A stretch of 64,000 nucleotides of DNA from Todiramphus chloris collaris. Lineage: Eukaryota; Chordata; Aves; Coraciiformes; Alcedinidae. The position numbers and the translations under genes are program-made. Of this stretch, positions 45,381 through 57,420 are shown piece by piece; the stretch's first letter is position 1; every line of letters begins with the position of its first letter. The DNA lies in contig JANVCC010000121.1 in assembly GCA_025345505.1 (NCBI GenBank), positions 694,111-758,110 on the forward strand. Direction: 5' to 3'. A model generated the notes under the pieces. The model ran no database searches and was not told where the DNA came from. It was given only the letters and a program-made list of their open reading frames with translations.

Positions 45381-48300
45381 AGCCAGCCCAGGGTGTCCAG
45401 CCCCAGTCCCTCTGCCAGGGTCAGGGCAGCACCTGCTCAGCCCAGCCCATCGCCCCTGGCGTGTGGGGGGCTCCTGGGCCCGCAGCCCTGGGTGCTGGGG
45501 GTGGCAGCACCGCGTGACACGCTGGGTTAGCACTCTCCTGCTACATTGTCAGCGATGGCTTCTGGCACTGACAGCTCGACGCTTGCTCAGGCAGGTTTTT
45601 TTTTTTCTCCCCCTCAAACATTATTGTGAGAAGGTTTCAGATTTGCAGAAATGCTTTCAATTTGGTGATGTTGTTGGAAAAATATTTGCTTCCAAATCAG
45701 TGTGCAGTGTAAAACAGAAGGGCTTCATGCTCGGTGCTTTGCATGACACGCTTTGCGCAGGGATGAGGAGCGCAGCCCCGGCAGCCTTTTCCCACTGCTG
45801 GGGAAGCTGAGCGCTCTCCGCGGAAAACAGGATGTTATTGCCTGACTTCATTTTCTTAGGGGGTTAGGATTTCAAATACCAACTCGAAAATACCAAAGCT
45901 TGTGCTATTCATTGACAGATTGATAGCCCACACTGTGATTTGTAATCCTTTGGTGAACATCTTGAAACACTCGTGTCACGACGGAGGTAAGGGTTTTAAA
46001 AAACACTTGCTTGTTTGGTTGCACTTTTTTAAATGTTAGGATTTGTGCTCCTATTAGTGCATTGCTGACCCAAACACTGCTGCACCCTTGCCGGTCTCTG
46101 AACCAGCACCTCTCTTCCCACGGGAGGCACGGGGAAGCAGGATGCGACCCCGAGCACCGGGGTTGACAGCCCCAACACCCACCAGCCCCGGGCTGACGCT
46201 TCCCAGGGCTTCCTCTTGCAGCTTGTCAAAGAACAACCGCAGCATCAACCCCGACCGAGGCACAAGTGAGCAGTGAAGGAGCGTAAATGCCGCGCAGGGC
46301 TCAGTAGACAGCGAGGTTGGAGCTTTTTCGCAGGACGCTGACCCACGAGTGATGTTCCCCACGGCACGGTCAGCTCTTGCCACAGGGCTCTCCTCTGAGC
46401 TGTGCCGCGGCGGTGATGCTCAGCCCTGCTGTCCTCCCCGGCCTGGCAGAGGGCACCTACACCCCGGGCAGCTGGCAAACCCGGCCGTGGCGCTGGGCTA
46501 GAGACCTGGTTTATCTCTGTTTGCTGCTCTAATGCATTCTGCTTGGCTAGCTGTGCTGAGGTCCTTGGGTTTTGGGGTTTCCTTCAAGTCAGGCCTCTGA
46601 AATCTGGTGATCCTAAGGGTCTCCTCTGACATTATAGCAACATTTTAAATGAATTTGTCGGGGAATACACGAGAGAGGTAAAAAGTCAGATTAGCGTAGC
46701 ATGTGCCGAAGCCATCTGACTGTGCACAGCGAGGCTCTTGTGGTGCCAGGTGCCAGAGGACCCGCAGACTGAGCCAGTTGTGAGCTGGGGGCTGTTACCT
46801 GTTATTAACTCACCTGAAGTGCTGGCACTTGGGAGCACACCCCGCACCCCTCCACTGACAAGGTGCTTAGTGGTGAGGCTGGACACGGCTTTCCTGCCAG
46901 GAGAAAGCTGTCGTGATAGGAATTTCTCCCCCAAAATGACATGGAGTGCTCAGGAAAGGGAATGGCATCGGGGCAGCCCTGTGCCCTCCCCTCCCATCCC
47001 TGGCAGCCAGTGCGAGGCTCTCCGGGGATGTCCCAGGTACCCTAAAGCCCCTCGCCCACAGGCTGTAGGCTCAGCCTGGTCCTCAGCAGAGATGTTTGCC
47101 ACATCACAGTGGCTCTCTAAGGTCCCCATGGGCACTGCTGGAGCTGTGGAGGGTCTCTGGTGCCCTCCCACCCCAGAGCGGTTCTGCACATCCACTTGCA
47201 CGTGTGGCATTGCGAAGCAACTGCCAGCATCTGTATCCTACCCTGAGCTACTCGTGGTTGGATTTATGGGCAGTTTTTTATCTCTTGAGAGGCCACCTTG
47301 CAAAGTAACGCTTCCCAGGGTGGGCATGAGGTGGGTCTGCACCATCTTGGGTCACACTGGACCGCCCCGAGCAGTGGGTGGGCAGCCACTTCTGGTTGTG
47401 CAAAGCTCCGGAGGTGGGCACGAGCCATAGGTGATAAAGTTCATGCCCAGCGGCACCAGCTGAGCTCTGGGGGGGGGATCCACTGCTGCTACGGGGTTCT
47501 GAAGGGAAAGAGTTCCTTGCTTCTACACACAGCTAATGGTAAAAGTCTTGGGAATATATCGCTGTTTCTGTAAGAAATGTAATGATTACAATAATTGCAG
47601 ATCTAAAGCATCCACTTTAGTGGGGGGGGGGGGCACTCCTGCTCTCTGCTCCCCGGTGACGGTGGCAGCGGCCAGCCCTGGTCCCTGCTGCCGTGGGCAC
47701 GTAGCTCAGCCCTACGCTCGCTGCTGCTTCTCCCCCAGAGATACCCCCCAAAGTATGCCATTCTCGGGCTGGAACCAGCCAACTCTCCCCTTGAAAGTGG
47801 AAACAAATGCGCCCTGCGCAAGCGGGTCCGTTTAATTCCAGCGCGGCAGGGCCGGGACCGGCAGAGCCCGGCGCAGCCCCACGGCAGCCCCCCCAGCGCC
47901 GGCGTGGGAAGGGGGCTGCCTGCGGAGACGGAGACGCCGTGCATGTGAATGTCTCGCTGGCTCCCTGGTGCCAGCAGTCGCAGCTCATCTGCTGGCAGCC
48001 GGCGATGTGCTGAGGAGATGTATCTATTGGATTCAAAAAAAAAAAAAGGCTATAGGGTGACCAGATGTTCTGGGCACCAAACCAGAACAGTCTGAGGGAG
48101 GGGGAGTGAGGCGTCTCTTCTAAACTCGCATGAAGGTCTGGGGTTGTCTGTTCTCTGCGCAGAGAGCGTGGTCCTTCAGGGTACGCCGAGTAGCCTGGGG
48201 GCTGCAGAAGGCATCGTCCTCAAAGGAGCGCTGTTCACGCAGCCCGCTCTCCAGCTGACCCGTGGCAATAAGCTGCACCTACACCAAGTCTGCTTTTGCG

Positions 48301-51300
48301 ACGGCCGCCCTCGAGTGCCTGAGCGACCTCTCCAGAGGGGACGGGGACAGTCCTGACAGCCCTAAAAGCTGCCAGCCCCTTGTGTGGCAGGATGACAGCG
48401 GTGATGGCCGGTGGTTTTATGGAGACGCTCGCTAAGGGTGCTTAAAAGGGTGCTTGACACTGGTGGGGAGCACTGCACGCACTGGTTTGGGGTCCAAGGT
48501 GACCATACACCAAGCTGGTTTGCCTGGTATCCCTGCTGTCCTGGTTGGAGATGCCCTTGGGGCAGGAACATCTCTGTGTCACCAATTCTTCTTGCTCCTC
48601 TAGTTTTGCCGTATGTGACAAGAGCCAGGGCTGAGCTGGGCTTTATCCTTGTACAGGGTTTAACCTCAGTAGCTGACTGCTCAGATTTAACCTGGGGACA
48701 TCATGTGGCTTTGGGGAGTTCAGCCCGGTGGCTCCTAGGGACCGACACCAGGAGGAGAACAACTGTCCTGGTGGACTGCCTTAGTTCCTGCGTGAGACAC
48801 TGGGCTATTATAAGGGGAGGCTGGAAAACTGGTCCACAAAGGGCAGGGCAAATGACAGCAGGACAAATCCTCACCAGTTGCTCCAGGTCATTCCCAGCCT
48901 GGTTCTTATGCTTTGCATCTCTCTCCATCCTTCTCTCCCCTTCCCAAATCATCTGGAGTTTTGATGCATGGCCCCCTCTATTCACATTTCCACCCATTCT
49001 CAGACCATGTGCATGGGTTGGTTTGCAAGAACAGAGCCTTGCGTGACTTGCAGCAAGCCCAATGGCAGAAGAAAAGTCAGCTTAAAAAGGAATAGTTCCC
49101 CCTTAAGATGAATGCAAATCAGGGAGCCTGAAGAATAGTGGGAAATCAAGTAAAGTCAAGTCCTGGAAACTATTACCTCCTGCTGGTAGTTTAGGACTGT
49201 ACAAGAGCCAAGTCCACAGACATCAAAGTGTTTACAAATTAAAATAAAGTCAGCTCTCATGGTGCTGTAGGAAATGGGATGGGCTGATGGAGACCCAGTG
49301 TGGGTCTCTTCATAAAGGGGCAAAATTAACACGGGAAGGAATTTTATCATATGAAATTGCTATGTGCAGCTGGCACTAAATTTCAATGGTGGTTATAAAA
49401 ATTGACTCTTTAAACCATTAACAGCATTATAGGAACCGCTGATGCTCATGGCTGGCATGAGTGTCCAGGGCACGTAGGATGGAACGTCCCACGGAGGAGC
49501 CCAGGTCCTTCTGGAGTCCACAAAAGCAGCCCAAGTGACCAGGCTAACCCAGAGACTGGCTTTTGGATGGCTAAAATCAGGTCAGATGAAATCCCCCTTT
49601 GTTCTGTTCTTTACTGTATCAAACAAACAGCACAAAAGTGAAAACCTTTTAGACTATAAATAACTCATCTGATCAACTGGCAATTTTTTCTTCTGGAAAC
49701 AAAATCTATTTCTACCATCTCTTTTAAAGAGCCTTCTGAAATTGCATCTTTTTAGATGAACCTTTTAGTGGAAAAAAGTGTTCTTAAAACATTTCCCCCT
49801 TCCCTGCTTTTGGTTACCTTCAACCTGAGCAAAGTAGTGACTTCCAGCCCGAGTCCAAGACAAAATCCCCATCCCCTTCCCTTACACCAAACCGAGAGGG
49901 GGGAATCTGCTCCCGCCCACGAGCCTGCCCATCAGCTCTGCAGAAAGACGGCAGAAGAGATTACAAACCTCGACAGCGCTCGTTACAGGGACATTATCCA
50001 CAAAGCATGTAATCCTATCCGAACCTTCCCACAACGGTTTCACAGTACGCCAGAATTTTTTTAGGATATTTTCTATTTTCATCCGGTGATCCCATGTAAT
50101 ACATAGTCTTGGCATTTCTTATCACTTCCAACCATGCATTTCTCATTTTTTTTAATGTTTGTTCCAAATTTCAGCGCTGTGCATCCTTTTTGCCTTAGAC
50201 CAAAAGCATATCGCGCATTCTCATCATTTTAATTAAACTAGGGCCAATCCAGGGCAAATGTTTGATTTTGACTCAAAAGGTGCATGCAAATCACAAATTC
50301 CATTTGACTGAGGATGGAAAAGGCTCCCTGCCACATCCGCGCTGCGGAGGTGGCACCCGCGGAAGGTGTGAGCGTGCACCTCGAGCTGGAAAAGCACCGT
50401 CCTGCGAGGGTGAAACGGCTTCTGCCCCACGAGAATTCGCCCTTTCTGTCTGCACAAAGCTGGAACCACTGACAAGGTACTTGTGAACCACCAAAACTGT
50501 CTCTCGGAAACCATCCGGTGTGGAAGGTGTGGGGTTTGCAGCCCTGGCTTCTTCCTTCTCTGCCTGATTTGCTGACAGTGAATGCTGTGGACCAAGGGTC
50601 AAGTACCTGTGCTGAACCAGGCCAAGCACAGCCTTGAACGTCGTCTGCAGCCATCTCTGCTGAGGATACTCACTCCAAAGTTAGTCCAGAATGCTGACTT
50701 TGTCGTAAAACCCAACTTAGAGTTGCAAAAGGCAGAGGCTCGTGGTCCACAAAGCCTGCTCATGTACCTGTTCTACTCCTTCCCTGGCATTCACCTCTGA
50801 AACACTGCGAGGGACAAATCACATCCTTCTGTCTTACTACCCTTAGAACAAATGAGCCAAGCCCTGGTGGTCTCCGTGCATGGAAGACCTCCCAGTGTCT
50901 TGCTCATCTTCGTGGCTTCTCTCCACTTGTCCCATCTGTGTTCCTTCCGTTGACCGCAGCCTCTCCAGCTGCAGGTCCATCCTTAGTATCCTGAAGAGGC
51001 ATTGTTGATAGCCTCTCTCGTGCTCCAGCAGGAATGTTTTTCCCACAAATTGCCACACCATAGGTTGTCCCTCCTAAGCTGCAGTAGGAGAGAAGGGAAG
51101 CACACGACACAGAGGTCTGAACACGTCGTTCTGCAGGATGTTATCAGCACCCCGGGGATTTCTCTGTGCTGAAAAGCAAAGAGCAAACATTGGTTGTTTT
51201 CAGCAGTTCTGATTTGGTTTCCTCTCGCTGTTGCTGCATTATGTGACGCCTTATCGCTAGATGCTGAGGAGCCTCACTTCCCCGTGCCGGAGCTGCCACT

Positions 51301-52079
51301 GCTGTCACATTTATCGACTGCTGGCATGGATAATGCTTGTGAAGCATCTTAGCATGTAGGTCGGGCAGCTTCAGACCAAAAGGCTCTGCATGAGCTGCCT
51401 GGAGCGTGCCTCGCATCTGGTTGGTGGATCTGAAGGGATGTTCCTTTTGCCCTGGTCCCAGAAGCCACAGAAAGCCCTGGGCGAGCACTGCTCCCCACAC
51501 ATCAGGGGTGTGGTCACGCTTGTGACCAGGATGCTTGGGCTCAAGCCTTTCAGAGAAGCATCCACGAACCCAAGCTTTGCTTGTTTCCTGGCTGTGCAAC
51601 GTGCAGGCTGAAGCCCCGCGTCTCTGGCACACAGTCAGGTGCTTTGGAGTTCTGTGGCACCGGCCCGGATCTGACTGGAACAAGGCTGCACGTCCAGTTT
51701 CTCCAGCCTGGATGAGTCTTTTTCTGGGCTGGGGGCTCGTCAGGGTGGAGGCAGTTTAGTGTGTTTATAAGCACCCAGCCCAACCCTCCTGGGAGAGGAA
51801 CCAACCACAGCCCCGGAGAAGGTTCAGGAGGCCAATCCAGGCAGGCAAAGGGTGCTGGGTGCTGGGTGCATCTCCCCACTGTAGAGTGAACCTCAGAGGG
51901 GAGCTGCTGAGTGCCGGTGCCTCAGCCTTTGCTGGTAGATTCCCAGGAAGCAAAGAAATTCCCTACTAAAGTGATGAGGAGGGCACACGTGGTGGTACCG
52001 ACCTGGCACAGCCCCCTTGGCGGTGGGTTTTCAGGCCCTCAGCACCATCGTTTTCCCTTCCTGCATGTTTTCCTCAGGA
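45381..52079. other. intergenic, no recognised gene
   Basis: GC-rich parts alternate with AT-rich parts (45840-46050, 49150-49440, 49600-49760, 50030-50250). A 12-G run lies at 47622-47633. A 211-codon frame at 48411-49046 (+) has no recognisable domain. No repeat family was identified with confidence. Confidence 0.6.
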
Positions 52080-52490
52080 CCTAAATGTTTTTCCCGACAA
52101 ACTGTATTTGAGTTATTTATTGGTAGTGTATTTTCACATGGAAAAATCTACAGGGTTGTAATTTGGATGTAATGTTCCCCAAAAGCCATTCAGGCAAAAT
52201 TTCTTTTTAACTGTGGCTAATTACGTGCACTCGGTTGCTCAATACCAAAAATAAGAGCATCCAATGTAATGTTTATTATTTCTCTCGCAAAGGGGAAAAA
52301 TCATAAATTCTTTCTAATGGGATCTTTAATAATAAAAAAGAACATAATCATTACTATCAAAAGATGTATGGCTTCCATGGGGTTTACTTACCAGCGTTTT
52401 GTCTGATTACATCCCCGTTACACTCGCAGCATTAATTATTGGAGACTAATTAGACAAAATTGCGATGTAAACCCTAATGAAAGCCGGTCT
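52080..52490. promoter_or_regulatory. AT-rich block, candidate conserved noncoding element
   Basis: About 400 bases of complex AT-rich sequence with GGCTAATTACGTGC, GCATTAATTATTGG and GACTAATTAGAC (homeodomain TAATTA/CTAATTAG sites). There are no repeats and the boundaries with GC-rich flanks are sharp. One of the strongest-looking blocks here. Confidence 0.4.
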
Positions 52491-55439
52491 CACAAACCCC
52501 TAACTCCTCGCCGCATCCTTGCAGCAAGGCAAACTTTTTCCTGGCAGCAAAGAGCGGCTCTCGCTCACTCGTCACTCCGAGCCCTCTCCAAGTGCCCGGG
52601 GACCGCGACGCTTCCCAGCAGCGAGCGGTTTTCGCGGCACCCCTTGGCCAGGCTGAGGGTAAGCGGGACTGTTGGCAGCGCAAGGCATTTTCCCGCTTGG
52701 CGGGTCACTGTGCACAGCTCTCATCTCTCTCTTGCGAGTTCTCATCAGTGCCCTGGTGCCCTTCGCCTCGTCCCGGCCAGCCCCCCGCACGGCCGGTAGC
52801 CCGCCTGCAACGTGACCTCCCTCCCAGCTGGGCTGGAAGTGCTTACAGCATCTTTACTCCGGCAGCCGATGTGCTTGCTCAGCTCAACGAGGTCACAAAT
52901 TTCTTCCTCCCCAAGGGGCGGCTGTCCTGGGATGCAACCTTTCCCGGCAGTGAATTTCTGCTCGCTTGCACAGCTTTTTAGAAGCGCAGGAGCCTGGAGG
53001 AGAGATTAGCCACCTCCGTGCCGAACGTCAGCGCAATGTGTCCCGTGAACTCCCTAGCTCTGTGCTGGGGGAAAAAACGGGAAGGAAAACAAGTAGCTGT
53101 GCTGCTGCTTTTTTGGATGAGAGATCCAGCACAGCAGCAGCACGGGCCGACACCGAGCAGGGAAGGTCTTTTAGCTGCAGCAGTTCCGTTCGCTTGAGGC
53201 TGCCGAAAGGGACGAGGCGCACCCCGACACCCCTGCCCTACCAGAGGGCTGTCTGCTGGAAAGCTCTGCACGCCAAGAGGCTGGTCACGAGCCTGGCCAC
53301 CACCTTGCCCTGTATCTGGAGGGCACTGAGAGGAGCCCAGCACCTTCCTCTCCACAGCAGCCTCAAACATATTTGAAGAGTTTTGGCACGTCTTCCTTCC
53401 CCCATCTCTTCCTCGGACTAAACAAGCCCAATTCTTTCAATCTTTCCTTTTAGGTAATTTTTTTTGCCCTCTGATGGTTCTTGCTGGTGGCCCTGGCCTG
53501 TCTCCAGTCGGTGCCCAGCTTCCTCCGAATGCTGTGCCCGGACCAGAGAAAGTTCTCCAGCTGCGACCTTCCCACCGCTGCCCGGAGCGGGGGATTGCTT
53601 CATGTGTCTTACAGATGACACTCCTGTTTATACACCCCGGTACAACGTTTGCTTTTTTTGCAACAGGATGACATTGTGTACTCAGCCCAGACACAACCCA
53701 GATCGCTTTCCTTGGAAAGAGTCCCTTGTATAATGTTTTCCTAAATAAAAATAATCATTACTTGAAGCTGTGTCCTTTCTAGTTTCCCAGTGAGGCACAG
53801 CTGAAGTTTTCTTTTTTTGGCTTTTTTGTTTTTTGTTTTTTTTTCCAGTGCTTAACATTTTCCCCCGTCATCTAGAACCATTAACGTTGCACAGAGACGA
53901 TCCCCGGCGCGGTACACCCTGGATCCTTCACCATCAGAGCCATCGCCTCTCTTTCCTATTTATTTCGCCGGGCTTTTCATATCAATTCCATCTCATCTGG
54001 CTAAAAATAAATGTGGAAGCTGGGCTTTGTGTGCCTGTCGCGGGCTGATGCAGCTGCCCAGCAGATGTAGCTGCTTTTCAGTTTTCCTGTGTGTAAAATG
54101 GGCGCAGCTCGATCCGGCTGCAGCATCGGTGGCAGTCACAGCTCCTTGGATGTCTTCACACACTGGTCCTTGGTGCACGGGCTCCTACTTTTGCAGGTTG
54201 AAGGCTGAGAACGTTGAAGTTACAGTTTGCAGTTGCAGCAATATAAAGGACAACCCCTTTTTGCCTTTGCTAGAGACCCAGCCTTGCATGTTGCTTATTT
54301 TTACCCCATTTTTACAGGAAGTCACGTTCATTAGGATCTCAATTTATTATCTGCATAATGCTAATGCATTTTGGACCACTTTCTAGATTTCCAGGTTTTA
54401 GACAGAAAGAAACCATTCCGTACCAAAGGAAGCCCGCGTTCCGGGCAAGGATGCAGTTCCAGTGCTTATAAATCTTCCCAGCAGCATTTTTTTACGTTCA
54501 GGTCCATTTTGATGAGTACAGGGGAGGCTGCTTGGGAAGGGGCTTTTCTCCAGCGGCAGTAACGCCCGCGGCCGCTGCCTGTGCTTGGTTGGGCTGCGAG
54601 CTCCTGGCTCCCTGCACGCAGTGTTTCACACAGAGGAAACAGAGAGGTTAGAGCCCAACCCTGGGGAAGGGGTGCCTGGCCCAGCTGTGGCCACAGCCAG
54701 TGCTGAAGCACATCCACCTCGCTTTCCGTGCCTACAGATGGGCTGGCTTCTAACCAGCGGGGAGGAAATGAGCACTTCTGGGGCACGTTTCATCTGCCGT
54801 GGTTCGATGTCTACGGTAGGATGAGACGAGCTGGGGTGCTGTGGGTTGCTAACTGCCACCCCTGAAGCAAGCCAGCAGCTCAGGTTTTAGTGGAGAAGCT
54901 CTGGAAGTTCAGAGAGGTGTGGGTTTTTTCTGTTTCTACGCAAAGCCGTAACAGCTTTAGGGCTTTTGCCGTGTTTTTGCCACACAGGTACTGAGGGAAG
55001 CTGTGACGTCCTCAGCCCAGTAAAGCTTCGGTCTACACGAGATCCTATCTACCGTCCGCGTTCTCCTTGAAATCCTCGGCAGAAGGTGCCATAAGGATGG
55101 CACCACCAGCTATACATCCTGGACAGTAGCGACTGAGGGCAGCCACTAATTGCTGCATGGCTTTATCGGTAGGTAATTAAAAATAGATCCCGAGATGCCA
55201 CGTAACCATTGCTTTTGCTCGTAACCACGATTTAACTCTCTAGGACTCTCTGGTCACAGAGCCACACCATTTATTCTGCCGTAGGACTGCACTGTCCCCA
55301 CGGGCCAATTAGGCAGAGATGCCACCTTAGGAAAGGAGCGCACGAGGAAGCCACATGTCTTTGCTGCAATCAAGGCAAGTCATCACTTCTGCTGTTTATT
55401 TCTGATCTTCCCCATGGATTTCCTGGGAGGGTTTTGCCC
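52491..55439. other. intergenic, no recognised gene
   Basis: GC-rich at 52560-53380. T-rich tracts lie near 53455 and 53810-53850. AT-rich patches lie at 54190-54500 and 55130-55400. AATAAA at 53743-53748 has no gene attached that I can see. Confidence 0.6.
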
Positions 55440-55770
55440 TGTGAATTATATTTTGAACCTTTTAATTTATGCAGGGAAGATGATTCTGTGAAAGATAATA
55501 TTGTGCAATTATCTACAGTTATTACTATAATAGTGAAATGGTGATCTTAATAATTATACTACTAAAGCTAGCATTTCATTAGAGGAGGGCAACTCCGGCT
55601 CTAACGACACCCTTTGATACACTCGTTCTGTGATTTGTTAATTGCACGCTCAGAATCAAGCGCTGATTCAGTGACCATAAACTCTGCTTCCTATAGCATC
55701 ATTAGATCATCAACTCCCTAATAGCAGAAAGTTTTAATTACGGAGCACATGCTCCTCACAATAAATATTG
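55440..55770. promoter_or_regulatory. AT-rich block, candidate conserved noncoding element
   Basis: Contains GTGAATTATATTTTGAACC, GTGCAATTATCTACAG, CTTAATAATTATACTAC and GATTTGTTAATTGCACGC. Dense in homeodomain/HNF1/POU-like words; repeat-free, with isolated CpGs. Confidence 0.4.
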
Positions 55771-57029
55771 CTCAGTGTGACTTGCAGCGTGGAAGCACCG
55801 GGAGCCCTAGGGAATTTCAGGCGGGGGTGCAAGGCGCAGCAGCCCCCGTCTCCCCACCAGGAATGAGAGCCCCCGGGCTCCCCAGGAAGCTGCAGCAGGT
55901 TTCCTGCCAGCAAACGCATCCGAGAGTCCCAGGCACCCGCGCCTCCCGCAGCGAGACCCTGCTGCTGAGGCAGGCGGGAGGGGAGCGCGGTCGGTGGCAA
56001 AGGGTTTGGGAGCCCGTGGAGGGACGGCAGCAGCCTGGGTCTCCTCTTCAATTCTAGCGCGGTACTGCTGATTGTTTTCATATTATTAATATTTCATTAG
56101 TGTTAAGTGGTTTAGTTATTTAAAGCCTGGAGTATATGCCCTCTTAGCTAGGTTTCATCCGCAGGAGCCAGGATTCTTGCTGCAAAAACACTACTATTCT
56201 ATGTGGGTCTGATTCTGAATGCGCTCGGGCCAAGCTCCCTTTGACGTAGTGGTCTGGGTGGGCTTGGAGCCATGCCCGTGAGCAGAGCTGGGTGCTCCTC
56301 CTCTGGTGGCTGCGAGGGGGGTCCCTGCCCCGCTCTCTTCCCCTCCACCTCCCAAGGGACTGGCCACAGCACCCGAGTCCTCTTCCAGCCTCACCCTCAG
56401 CTTTCCCTCTGGCAGAGATGCAGTTGTTTTGGTGCGAACTCCTCTCCTGATGAGTTCAGTGCCGCAGGGGTGTCGAGGGGCCTGGCTGAAGCCAGGAGGT
56501 CTCTGCCCCGGGACCCCCAGCCCAGCCGTGCCAGGCAGTGAGTGGGTTTGTGCCTGGGGGCTTTGCCGGGGGGGTTCAGGCTGGTGTGTGCATAGGGCAG
56601 GGTGGAAAGTGAACGCTTTGGATGATCTCCCACCCCCTTTCTATGTGTGGGAATTCACACGTGCACAAAATATTTACAAATGTTTGAAAATTGTGGGTTT
56701 GTCCTTGGGGAGCCTGAGTTTTCTCAGAAGTCTATGGAGGCAATCGGATGGAAGGGGACACTAACACCACCAGCATCAAGGGGCCTGGACTCGATCTTCT
56801 TTAAGGTCTTTTCCAACCTAAATGATTCTATGATGGGACCAGTCTCAGCAAGGGCTGGTGAAGGGGCAGGGGAAAAAAAGGGAAGGAAAAGTCCTTCTCT
56901 GTGAGTTGTTGCTTTTGTCTCTTCAGCCTGAGAAGGCTGTTTACAGGGGCGTGTTTGGGAATTGAGTGGGGAATGGGATAAACAGAACAGCAGAAGTTTT
57001 ACTCGAGCCATCCATTCAGTAGAGCTCCT
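55771..57029. other. intergenic, no recognised gene
   Basis: A GC-rich patch at 55790-56040, a short AT-rich patch at 56070-56130 and a CR1 tail at 56780. Nothing else was recognised. Confidence 0.6.
56780..56834 (+). repeat. CR1 LINE 3' tail
   Basis: GGGGCCTGGACTCGATC, then AAGGTCTTTTCCAACC and AATGATTCTATGATG; this is the classic CR1 end. Confidence 0.88.
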
Positions 57030-57420
57030 TGTTCCCCCTTGGTGAGTTACATCATCATCATCTCCACTGCATTTTTCATCATTACCTAAGAAGATTAACG
57101 GCTTTTGGATGCCAGCATGATTTTAAAAGTCCAGCCTCTCCTTAGCGTGTACTCATATTGTGTAATTCCCTATTAAGTTTCACTCCAGCTTCCAGGGGAG
57201 AAGAGATCTCTTCTAGGAGCACAAGCAGGAGTGAGATTTACTGCCAGATAGCCTTGTCAGATGTGTGGCAGAGCTCCTCTTGAACCTAATGGGATTTGCA
57301 TACCAGCAATTGCTGAAATAATCTGGACCCCAAGAGCTCTTAGGATCATACATATTCAGCGTGCATAAAGCAATAAGGAATGAAGACAAGCGACTGGGGG
57401 AGGGGGTAAAATCATTGCGT
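57030..57420. promoter_or_regulatory. AT-rich block, candidate conserved noncoding element
   Basis: Contains GTTACATCATCATCATC, GGGATTTGCATACCAGC (an octamer-like ATTTGCAT, POU site, near 57294) and GCAATTGCTGAAATAATC. Repeat-free. Weak to moderate evidence. Confidence 0.3.

Noticed and set aside
44920-45810. 296-codon open frame on the + strand
   Set aside because: It passes through the 10-N gap and the GGGAT array; pentamer repeats stay open by composition and the translation is repetitive.
48411-49046. 211-codon + frame in moderate GC
   Set aside because: Longer than expected but no domain, no splice or promoter context and no coherent protein pattern. Kept only as a note.
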